Below, piece by piece: positions 1 through 6,091 of a stretch of DNA of 14,426 nt. The stretch lies in assembly GCA_031401035.1 (NCBI GenBank), contig JANNRA010000043.1:1-14426 (forward strand), given 5' to 3'. The stretch comes from JANNRA01 sp031401035 (lineage in GTDB: Bacteria > Desulfobacterota > Binatia > HRBIN30 > CADEER01). Within the stretch, counting starts at the first letter, position 1. Each line of letters opens with the position of its first letter. The position numbers were made by a program, and so were the translations under genes. The notes under the pieces are model-generated. The model was not told the DNA's origin, did not search any database, and saw only the letters and a program-made list of their open reading frames with translations.

Positions 1-61
1 GATGGCGATGCAGGTGATCTCGACGGGCGTGCCGCTCGCGGTCTTCGATCCAGCTGTTTGA

Positions 62-83
62 CGCCCGTTTGGCGCCCGTTTGG
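62..83. repeat. 11-bp tandem repeat, two perfect copies
   Basis: The unit cgcccgtttgg occurs twice head to tail and is followed by a partial third copy (cgccc). It lies outside any supported gene. It could be simple replication slippage; no function is visible. Confidence 0.8.
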
Positions 84-145
84 CGCCCTTGACCGGGCCC
101 CGCAGTCCGCCCTATCGACGTCGCTGTGGGGGCACGCACAAGCGG

Positions 146-167
146 CCCGCGGCGAACGGTCCGCGGG
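146..167. other. GC-rich hairpin downstream of the hydrolase gene
   Basis: A perfect 7-bp stem (cccgcgg / ccgcggg) surrounds an 8-nt loop. It sits about 70 nt past the stop of the minus-strand gene ending at 238. No T-run follows on either strand, so it is not a standard intrinsic terminator. It could stabilise a 3' end or be chance in such GC-rich DNA. Confidence 0.3.
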
Positions 168-237
168 GGTCCGATACGGGGCGTTCCGTCAACAACTCCA
201 GCTTGTCCGGGCTATCGGCCCGAGAGCTTCACCTCGC

Positions 238-1242
238 TCAACGCTCTTCTGCGCCTTGGCGCCAGCGACGGAGGAGCTCGCCAACGCTGCCGCCGCGGTC
301 GAGGCGAGCATCGGCCACGGTACCATCGCCGGCGATGGTCATGACGAAGGCAAGCGTTGGCTCCCCGCGCAGGTGGTAGCGGAGATCGGCGATTTCGATG
401 CGGTGCCCAGAAGCATCAACAGCTCCAACGCGCACCACGGGGAAGCGGGCCCAGGCGAGCGCTTCGCGCACCGTGGGAACCGTCGCCAGCGCGTCGGGCA
501 CGGGGCCCGTGGGCAAGGGCGGAACGCGCGCCTGCTCCTCGGGTGCGCGCCCGAGTGCGATCGATCCTGCCGCGTACTCTCCCTCGAAGCGGGCCACGTA
601 GCGCCATCGTCCGACCGCGAGCAGCGCTGGAAAGACATGAACGCGTGTCGCTCGAGGATAGGCTGCACGCACGACGCCCGCGAGGTGCTGCGCGGTGGCG
701 ATCCGCAGGCCCAGGTAGATTCCGGAAACCGCCATGCCCAGCAACAGCGCACGCCGCCACCGGGCGCGACGCCACAGCCCCCACCCCGCGGCGATCGCGA
801 GCGGGAGGGTGAAGAACGGATCGACCACCATCGTCCAGTCGAGCGCGAACCGCTGGTCCGAGAACGGCAGAAGCAGTCGCGTCCCCCAGCCCGTCCACAG
901 ATCGGGCAGCAGGTGCGCCAGCGGCACTGCGATGAGCGCACGCACGTAAAGGGGCCCCAGCCGGGCCTGTCGAAACACGAGCTTCGCCAACTCCGCCGCG
1001 ACGAGTGCCACCACCGGCACCGCAATCAGCGCGTGGGTCAGCCCCCGGTGAGCCTGGAGCGTGCGCAGGACGGCGTCACCTGCCGGAAGCAGATAGTCGA
1101 TGTCCGGGAGCTCCGCCGCGAGAATCCCCACCAGCACGGCCGCGTGCGACGCCCGCGGCGATTCATCGGGAGCGACGAGCCATCGCGGCAAGGGGATCGC
1201 CCCCATCGCTGCGCCGAGCAGTCCATGTGTCAGCGTGTCCAT
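238..1242 (-). CDS. YdjM-like membrane-bound metal-dependent hydrolase (DUF457 type)
   Basis: A 334-residue integral membrane protein. The N-terminus MDTLTHGLLGAAMG with His6, the ELPDID motif (Asp47, Asp49), HRGLTH (His65, His70) and HLLPD (His110, Asp114) form the metal-binding His/Asp set of the YdjM/DUF457 family. These are predicted inner-membrane metal-dependent hydrolases, and the substrate is generally unknown. Hydrophobic segments at about 33-45, 70-90, 98-112, 138-157 and 166-182 fit membrane helices. The C-terminal 130 residues look like a soluble domain, and the overall length suits the longer members of the family. The gene begins 7 bp after the stop of the DUF3817-type gene, so the two are probably co-transcribed. 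No strong ribosome-binding site is visible, which suits translational coupling. The family call is firm; any reaction is unknown. Confidence 0.85.
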   Translation of the reverse strand: MDTLTHGLLGAAMGAIPLPRWLVAPDESPRASHAAVLVGILAAELPDIDYLLPAGDAVLRTLQAHRGLTHALIAVPVVALVAAELAKLVFRQARLGPLYVRALIAVPLAHLLPDLWTGWGTRLLLPFSDQRFALDWTMVVDPFFTLPLAIAAGWGLWRRARWRRALLLGMAVSGIYLGLRIATAQHLAGVVRAAYPRATRVHVFPALLAVGRWRYVARFEGEYAAGSIALGRAPEEQARVPPLPTGPVPDALATVPTVREALAWARFPVVRVGAVDASGHRIEIADLRYHLRGEPTLAFVMTIAGDGTVADARLDRGGSVGELLRRWRQGAEER

Positions 1243-1249
1243 GAAACGA

Positions 1250-1597
1250 TCACGTTGAACTTGTCGCGACGCGTAGCGCCTCGTCCTCCCGCCTCAGGCG
1301 CCCGTCGATCAAGAAGGTGCCACAGGGAACGAGAGACGATGCGAACACAACGCCCGCGCGCAGCATCGACCAGCGCGTAGCGACCATCACCTGCAAGAGC
1401 GCTACGCAGAACAGGACGAACAGACCGCCGTGGATCGACCCCACGATCTTCACGGCCATGGGAAGGCCCGCGAAGTACTTGAGCGGCATCGCAACGCCGA
1501 GAAGAAGCAAGTAGGAGCATCCCTCGACGAACGCGACGACGCGCAGACGGCCGATCGGGGTCCCCAACATGCTTCGCTCTGTCCCTTCTCGTCCCAT
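1250..1597 (-). CDS. DUF3817-type small membrane protein
   Basis: A 115-residue hydrophobic protein with the typical DUF3817 layout. An opening helix carries VEGCSYLLLLGVAMPLKY (about 24-42), followed by a short loop and GSIHGGLFVLFCVALLQV (about 53-70). A third helix (about 78-95) ends near GTFLIDGRL. The conserved 'E-G-x-S-Y' and 'MPLKY...G..HG' signatures are readable. The domain also occurs in YdzA-like integral membrane proteins, and its function is unknown. ATG at 1597 opens the frame, but the ATG nine codons later (MLGTPIGRL) better matches the usual short N-terminus and is an equal candidate. It lies directly upstream of the YdjM-like gene and is probably the first intact gene of that operon. 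Confidence 0.8.
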   Translation of the reverse strand: MGREGTERSMLGTPIGRLRVVAFVEGCSYLLLLGVAMPLKYFAGLPMAVKIVGSIHGGLFVLFCVALLQVMVATRWSMLRAGVVFASSLVPCGTFLIDGRLRREDEALRVATSST

Positions 1598-1599
1598 GT

Positions 1600-1695
1600 C
1601 TACTTTGCCAGCTCCTCATCAAACTCGACGACCGTCACCTTCGAGATTAGTTCGAGCAAAAGAGGCTTGGGTAGTAGGGAGGCTGGGAAGGGATG
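1600..1695 (-). pseudogene. possible 3' remnant of a lost upstream gene
   Basis: Reading the minus strand from about 1695, a frame encodes about 31 residues ending in LISKVTVVEFDEELAK and a TAG at 1600-1602. The stop lies two bases before the ATG of the DUF3817-type gene, the tight spacing expected inside an operon. No start codon and no longer body exist, because antiporter debris on the other strand begins at about 1730. It may be the tail of a gene whose body was removed when the debris formed. I recognise no family, and chance or a plain leader sequence is possible. Confidence 0.25.
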
Positions 1696-1729
1696 AAGCG
1701 GGCGCCAAAATGTAGTTGGCGGAACATCC

Positions 1730-1831
1730 CTTATCGGACAGCTCTCCATCCTGGCGATCGTGCCGGCGATCGTGCCGCTGGCGGCGTTGCTGAGTCACGC
1801 CAGCGAGTCCATGGCCGTGCCGACCGGCTCG
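1730..1831 (+). pseudogene. fragment of a Ca2+/H+ (cation/proton) antiporter
   Basis: The plus-strand frame encodes SLIGQLSILAIVP, then AIVPLAALLSHASESMA and VPTG. This matches the first conserved region of CaxA-type cation/proton antiporters, where 'LAIIPLAALLGHATEALAxRTG' precedes the GLLNATFGN motif. Here the match stops after the TG pair, the GLLNATFGN region is absent, and the frame runs into unrelated sequence. No start codon of its own fits. The AIVP segment is doubled by a perfect 12-bp tandem duplication. About 35 codons of a gene normally near 360 codons remain, so it is non-functional. The assignment rests on a short match and is moderate. Confidence 0.45.
1754..1777 (+). repeat. 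12-bp in-frame tandem duplication in the antiporter fragment
   Basis: Two perfect copies of gcgatcgtgccg (1754-1765 and 1766-1777) encode AIVP-AIVP in the antiporter frame. Intact family members normally have one such unit before PLAALL, so this looks like slippage in the fragment. Confidence 0.8.
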
Positions 1832-2070
1832 GATTCACGTTGCGGCGCGCCGGCGTGGGCTCATGGCGACGCGATTCTTGGCGGCGAGCTGCTCGAGCAC
1901 TCGCTCGGTGCGAAGCCGAGGGCGCGTGCCGTCGCGCCAGAGGCGCCACCATGTGCAGCAGCACCGCGCCGGTCGCGGTCAGTTCCAGGGCGTCTTGTGG
2001 CAGCCGCGGCCACAGGATGTGTTGGCGATGCTGCGCCGCGGGCATCGCCGCACCGCCACGCGGCGGGGTT
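1832..2070 (-). pseudogene. frameshifted remnant of an IS91/IS801-like transposase
   Basis: The minus strand carries pieces in different frames that line up with one stretch of IS91/IS801-family (Y2-type) transposases, near their C-terminal third. The pieces are RVAVRRCPRRSIAN (around 2030-2070), HILWPRLPQDALELTATG followed by AVLLHM (about 1950-2021), LWRDGT and ARALGFAPSE (around 1900-1945), VLEQLAA, and PTPARRN (around 1840-1860). The usual family order is 'LCRY.LRPPLAQ..LEL..DG.VLLH...PWRDGT..L.F.P.ELLE.LAALIPRPR.N..LYHG'. At least two frameshifts separate the pieces, and the catalytic region and C-terminal end are absent. The copy is therefore dead. It abuts the antiporter fragment on one side and the truncated glycosidase on the other. 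The assignment is by remembered family pattern. Confidence 0.5.
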
Positions 2071-2222
2071 TGGGGGGAAGGTCCGCGACGGTCTTGTCGG
2101 CCCGCGTCTGACTGATACGGCTTTCGTGGGTCTAGTGCCGGGTCTGGTGACGCCGTTCGCGCGTCTCACACGGAAGGGAGATCGCGCTGCCGGGCGCTGG
2201 CGACCTCCCGGAACGGATCCTG

Positions 2223-4505
2223 GTGCCCTTCCCGGTGCAGTCGGCGCTGTCCGGCATTATGCGCGCGCAGCCGCAGAGCTGGTACCGGCGCACCTTCGAG
2301 CTGCCGGACGAGTGGGCGGACCGCCGCATCCTCCTGTACTTCGGCGCGGTGACGCACCGGGCAAGCGTCTACGTCAACGGACTCGAGCTCGGGGAGCACA
2401 GCGGCAGCTACGATGCCTTCCACTTCGACGTGACCGAGGCCGTCCGGCGCGACGGCGTCAACGAGCTCGTCGTCCGCGTCGTCGACCCCGGCATCGACCG
2501 GAGACAACCGATCGGCAAGCAGTTTCCCATTTCTCTTGCGGTCCTGTTCTCGCAATCGACCGGCATCTGGAAGCCAGTCTGGTTGGAGCCGGTGCCGGCG
2601 GCGTCGATCGCCCGGCTGGATCAGACGGCGGATCTGCCGGGCGAACGGCTGCTGGTCACCACCCACATCGACGGTGACGCCGGCGGCGACACGATCGTCC
2701 TGCGCGCCCGCCGGGGCGAGGTCATCGTCGGCAGCGCTTCCGGCGCTGCGGGAACGGAGATCGCCCTTCCGGTACCGGATCCCCGACTCTGGTCGCCCGA
2801 CGATCCCTTCCTCTACGACCTCGACGTCGAACTGCGCCGCGACGGCGAGACCATCGACCGGGTCACGAGCTACTTCGGGATGCGCTCGATCGGCCTGGCG
2901 CGCGTCGGCGGCGTCACGCGCATGGTGCTCAACGGCAGCTTCGTCTTCCAGTCGGGCGTGCTCGACCAGGGCTACTGGCCGGACGGTCTCTACAGCGCGC
3001 CGACGGACGAGGCGCTGCGCTTCGACCTCGAACTCGCCCGGCGTCTGGGCTTCAACATGGTCCGCAAGCACGTCAAGGTGGAGCCGCAGCGCTGGTACTA
3101 CTGGGCCGACCGGCTGGGCGTCCTGGTCTGGCAGGACATGCCCAACATGCCCATCTACCTGCTGAGCGACGGCGAGGACCGCGCCCAGTTCGAGACCGAG
3201 CTGGGGGCGATGATCGACGGGCTGCGGTCGCATCCCTCGATCGTCGCGTGGGTGCCGTTCAACGAGGGCTGGGGCCAGTTCGACGTCGAGCGCGTCGTCG
3301 CCGCGGTCAAGCAGCGCGACCCCTCGCGCCTGGTCAGCGGCAACAGCGGCAACAGCGGCAGCGCCAACTGCTGCCAGGCGATCGCGCCGATGGCGACCAA
3401 CCTGATCGACGCGCACCTCTACTCGGGTCCGTACGCGCCCGCGCCGGACGCGCAGCGCGCGTCGGTGAGCACCGAATTCGGCACCTGCGAAGGGCGCAAT
3501 CCGGAGCACGAGTGGGCCCCCGGCCAACCCAGTAGCCGCCCCGATCCGAGCCCGGAGGCCAACGAGGGATTGCTGCGGCGGCAGTGGGACGCCCTGCAAC
3601 AGCAGATGCGTTGGCCCGGCCTGTCGGCGGCAGTCTACGTCGAACTCTACGACATCGAACAGGAACTCGCCGGCCTCCACACGTACGACCGCCGCGTCGA
3701 CAAGTGCGGCGCCGACCTGGTGCGCGAACTCAACCGGCAGCTGCTCGAGGCGTCGCGCGACCCCGCCGCCACCGAGCCACAGGCCGGCGCGGTTGCCGCC
3801 GGCATGATCGGCTACTGGAGCTTCGACGAGGCGGCGGGCGACCGCGTCGCCGACCTGAGCGGCGCGGGCAACGACCTGATCCTGGCCGGGGGCGCCGCCG
3901 CGGTCGACGGCGTCCGCGGGCGCGCCCTCGATCTGCGCGGTGCCGGCCAGCAGGCGGCGGCCGTCGGGCCGGTGATCGACACCACTGGCAGCTTCACCGT
4001 CGCCGCCTGGCTGCGGCACTGGGACGAGAAACAGACCGCCGCGGCGATCAGCCAGGCGGGTGACCGGGTGGCGGGATTCCAGTTGGGGCTGCGCAACGGC
4101 GACGAACGGGCGGACCTCGGCCCGGCGCTGGTACAGTTTCCGCCCGCTCCTGGAACCTACCCGCCCTGGCGGTGGACGTTCGACGTGCCGGACCAGACGG
4201 GATGCCTGTCCAACGAGTGCGGTCGACGGGCCAACTCTTCGTATGGCGACAGCGGCCTGGGACCGCCGGTCGGCGCCTGGCAGCACGTCATCGGCGTCGT
4301 CGACCGCGGCACGCGCAGCATCAGCCTCTACATCGACGGCGCCCACATCACGACCGAGCAGGCCGACGACGAGTGGGACGCCGACGGCGTCTTCGGCCTC
4401 GGCATCGCTCCCCGCGGCGTCGCCGCCACCGGCTTCAACGGCACGGTCGACGAGCTGCGGGTGTTCGACCGGGCGCTGTCCGCGCCCGCGGCGTGGCAGC
4501 TGTAA
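2223..4505 (+). CDS. family 2 glycoside hydrolase fused to a LamG-like domain, damaged at both ends
   Basis: A 760-residue product. Residues 1-125 are the rear part of a GH2 jelly-roll sugar-binding domain (WYRRTFELPDEW, VYVNG, STGIWKPVWLEPV). About 130-215 is the immunoglobulin-like domain and about 220-510 the TIM barrel. The barrel carries the acid/base Glu348 in WVPFNEGW, the nucleophile candidate Glu418 in STEFG, and the closing ELYDIEQELAGLHTYDRR. About 525-760 is a concanavalin/LamG-like domain (GYWSFDEAAGD...RALDLRG). The family hydrolyses beta-galactosides, glucuronides or mannosides; the substrate here is unknown. The frame is open from 2151 and already reads LPERILVPFPVQSALSGI, conserved domain sequence. 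No ATG, GTG or TTG precedes the GTG at 2223, so the signal peptide and roughly 50-100 residues are missing. The TAA at 4503 cuts off an in-frame EF-hand tail. Family confidence is high; an active product is doubtful. Confidence 0.8.
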   Translation: MPFPVQSALSGIMRAQPQSWYRRTFELPDEWADRRILLYFGAVTHRASVYVNGLELGEHSGSYDAFHFDVTEAVRRDGVNELVVRVVDPGIDRRQPIGKQFPISLAVLFSQSTGIWKPVWLEPVPAASIARLDQTADLPGERLLVTTHIDGDAGGDTIVLRARRGEVIVGSASGAAGTEIALPVPDPRLWSPDDPFLYDLDVELRRDGETIDRVTSYFGMRSIGLARVGGVTRMVLNGSFVFQSGVLDQGYWPDGLYSAPTDEALRFDLELARRLGFNMVRKHVKVEPQRWYYWADRLGVLVWQDMPNMPIYLLSDGEDRAQFETELGAMIDGLRSHPSIVAWVPFNEGWGQFDVERVVAAVKQRDPSRLVSGNSGNSGSANCCQAIAPMATNLIDAHLYSGPYAPAPDAQRASVSTEFGTCEGRNPEHEWAPGQPSSRPDPSPEANEGLLRRQWDALQQQMRWPGLSAAVYVELYDIEQELAGLHTYDRRVDKCGADLVRELNRQLLEASRDPAATEPQAGAVAAGMIGYWSFDEAAGDRVADLSGAGNDLILAGGAAAVDGVRGRALDLRGAGQQAAAVGPVIDTTGSFTVAAWLRHWDEKQTAAAISQAGDRVAGFQLGLRNGDERADLGPALVQFPPAPGTYPPWRWTFDVPDQTGCLSNECGRRANSSYGDSGLGPPVGAWQHVIGVVDRGTRSISLYIDGAHITTEQADDEWDADGVFGLGIAPRGVAATGFNGTVDELRVFDRALSAPAAWQL

Positions 4506-4724
4506 GCCGCCGAAGTCAGCCGCTCCGACGGGCAGTTCTGTGTCGGCGACTGCGACGGCAACCGCCGCGTCGCAATCGACGAACTGGTCGGGATGCTCGG
4601 CGTGGCGCTGGGCGGGACGCCTGCCGATGGCTGCAATGCCGGCGACGTCGACCGCGACGGCCGCATCACGATCGACGAGCTGCTCGCCGCGGTGCGCAAC
4701 GCCCTGGCGGGGTGCACCGCATAG
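4506..4724 (+). pseudogene. EF-hand/dockerin-like tail cut off from the glycosidase by TAA
   Basis: Directly after the TAA at 4503-4505, and in the same frame, 72 codons run to TAG at 4722-4724. They encode AAEVSRSDGQFCVGDCDGN..., with two canonical calcium loops. DCDGNRRVAIDE lies at 4548-4583 and DVDRDGRITIDE at 4644-4679; each is followed by EL plus a short helix, and the segment ends in ALAGCTA. Paired loops of this dockerin-like kind commonly end secreted proteins of some environmental bacteria. The junction reads AWQL-stop-AAEVS. LamG domains often end in a leucine-tyrosine pair, so the stop may be a TAC/TAT to TAA change. No plausible start or ribosome-binding site would let the tail be made alone. 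Confidence 0.7.
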
Positions 4725-4891
4725 CGAACCGACGGGCTTGCCCTGCGGCCGGGGCCGGATCGCGCGCCCGGGCTGTCGGCTGCGCGCGCGCATTGACGAT
4801 CTGTGCCTCGCGACCGACGACACGGAGCTCGCGACTGCCACGCGGGCAGTCGGACTCGAGGTCCACGGCACCGCGCGCCGCTGGCGCCGGG

Positions 4892-5761
4892 CTACCGCTC
4901 GCGCAGGAACGCCCACAGCGGCTGATCGCGCCAGCTGCCCGCGGTGAACTTGTCGTGGAACGGCGCGTAGCGGGGCGGCGCCGCAGGCTCGGGGCGGTCG
5001 CCCATCACCGTCACGCGCTGGATGACGCGCTCGCCCTCGAAGTCGTTGAGGACGTGGTGCTGCGTGCAGCGGTTGTCCCACATCGCGATCGTGCCCTCGG
5101 TCCAGCGGTAGCGCACGCTGAAGCGATCGCGGGTCGCGTGGCGCACGAGGTAGCCGAGCAGCAGGTCGCTCTCCTCGTGGCTCAGCTCGACGATGCGGCG
5201 CGTGAAGTGCTCATTCACGAACAGCGACTTGCGGCCGGTGACGGGGTGGACGCGGACGACTGGATGGATTGCCTTGCGCTCGGGGTGGTAGTGCGGGCTC
5301 GCGTCGTGCAGGGCCGACAGCCCTTCGCACAGGTCCTTGAGCGGCTGCGAGAGCTCCTCGTAGGCCCTGTACATGCTGGCCCACAGCGTGTCGCCGCCCA
5401 GGGGCGGACACGTTCGCATGTGCAGGATCGCGTACACCGAAGGCTCCGCCTGGCAGGTCAGGTCGCTGTGCCACTCGTCGGCGACGGCACCCGCGCCGCT
5501 CTCGGCGCGCAGCTCGAAGAACTCGGGACGCTCCTTGTCGTACGCCAGGTTCGGATGGCCCTCGAGCTTCCCGAACAGCCGGCCGAACGCGATGTGCGCG
5601 TCGGGAGTCAGGTGCTGGTCCGGGAAGAACAGCACCAGGTGGTCGGCGATCTGCGCGAGAATCGCGTCGGCGTCGGCCGGTCCGGCCTTCGCGAGGTCGA
5701 TTCCACGGATCTCCGCCCCCAGCGAGCCGGAGAGCGCTGTCACCTCGAGTGTGCTGGCCAT
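4892..5761 (-). CDS. TauD/TfdA-family Fe(II)/2-oxoglutarate dioxygenase
   Basis: A 289-residue cytoplasmic enzyme of the usual family length. The N-terminus LEVTALSGSLGAEIRGIDLA matches the family opening. The iron facial triad is readable as His98 and Asp100 in EWHSDLT and His235 in WDNRCTQH. Arg245/Arg249 in ERVIQRVTVMGD would bind the 2-oxoglutarate carboxylate. FFPDQ at 46-50 and GGDTLWASM at 122-130 are also typical. Members hydroxylate substrates such as taurine, alkyl sulfates or aryloxyacetates, releasing succinate and CO2. The substrate here cannot be read from sequence. ATG at 5761 is supported by GGAGG seven bases upstream. The C-terminal segment ends in SWRDQPLWAFLRER, as in many close relatives. 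It follows the collapsed acyl-CoA synthetase remnant on the same strand, so it may have once been part of a catabolic operon. Confidence 0.92.
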   Translation of the reverse strand: MASTLEVTALSGSLGAEIRGIDLAKAGPADADAILAQIADHLVLFFPDQHLTPDAHIAFGRLFGKLEGHPNLAYDKERPEFFELRAESGAGAVADEWHSDLTCQAEPSVYAILHMRTCPPLGGDTLWASMYRAYEELSQPLKDLCEGLSALHDASPHYHPERKAIHPVVRVHPVTGRKSLFVNEHFTRRIVELSHEESDLLLGYLVRHATRDRFSVRYRWTEGTIAMWDNRCTQHHVLNDFEGERVIQRVTVMGDRPEPAAPPRYAPFHDKFTAGSWRDQPLWAFLRER

Positions 5762-5768
5762 GTTGAAA

Positions 5769-5773
5769 CCTCC
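5769..5773 (-). promoter_or_regulatory. ribosome-binding site of the TauD-like gene
   Basis: The minus strand reads GGAGG seven bases before the ATG at 5761, a strong Shine-Dalgarno match at good spacing. It fixes the start of the dioxygenase. Confidence 0.75.
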
Positions 5774-5818
5774 GTTGCCGACCTACCGCATGCACCTGCG
5801 CCTACCAAGCGACAGACG

Positions 5819-6036
5819 CTACTCGTCCGACTCCCGCGGGCGCGCAAGCAGGCTCAGGTCTTCCAGCGTCGTCGTGTCGCGCGCCGTCTCCGGTGATCAC
5901 GACCTTCGCCTGCGCGTCGTTCATACGATCGCGCGGTGCCGAGGTGGCGGTCCAGGCAGTTGTGCGAGACGTTGATCTTGCCGCCGACGAACCACCTGGC
6001 GAACGTTGACTGCCAGTCGGTGAGAGGCTCGGTCCG
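5819..6036 (-). pseudogene. collapsed acyl-/acetyl-CoA synthetase remnant
   Basis: Three non-adjacent parts of an AMP-forming acetyl/propionyl-CoA synthetase are joined within about 215 bases. Reading the minus strand, EPLTDWQSTFARWFVGGK and INVSHNCLDRHL (from about 6030 to 5965) match the N-terminal region, where intact enzymes read 'ARWFVGGxLNVxYNCLDRHL'. After a frame change, DRMNDAQAKVVITGDG matches the segment about 100 residues further on in intact enzymes. After another frame change, DTTTLEDLSLLARPRESDE and the stop at 5819-5821 match the extreme C-terminus. The adenylation and CoA-binding core, roughly 1.7 kb in a normal gene, is gone. Two large internal deletions explain the arrangement. 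No start codon remains, so no enzyme can be made. It lies between the amidohydrolase and dioxygenase genes on the same strand. Confidence 0.75.
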
Positions 6037-6091
6037 GGGCGTTCAATACACGGTGCGCCGGCCGCGCCTCTGGCTACGGGTAGCCCAGGCT

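Larger units (their letters stand above)
1..237. other. left-edge stretch with no supportable gene
   Basis: No gene can be supported here. The plus strand gives only a short peptide ending at the TGA at 59-61. The minus strand stays open for a while but shows no family motif. One minus-strand frame around 120-210 has a third-position GC bias like a real gene, yet I cannot identify it. The stretch holds an 11-bp tandem repeat and a GC-rich hairpin, listed separately. It lies just downstream of the stop of the minus-strand hydrolase gene, so it may be that gene's 3' region plus the edge of an unseen neighbour. Confidence 0.4.

Noticed and set aside
3337..3362. Short repeated aacagcggc units inside the glycosidase (NSGNSGS)
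   Set aside because: It is a brief in-frame coding repeat in a loop, too short to suggest anything beyond slippage.
4506..4724. The EF-hand tail as an independent small gene
   Set aside because: It has no start codon with a ribosome-binding site and is exactly in frame with the upstream LamG domain, so a cut-off tail explains it better.
2166..5081. A 971-codon open frame on the minus strand antisense to the glycosidase and into the dioxygenase gene
   Set aside because: It is a shadow of the high-GC coding frame. The translation is low-complexity, rich in Arg, Ala, Asp and Val with no family motif, while the plus-strand frame has full GH2 signatures.
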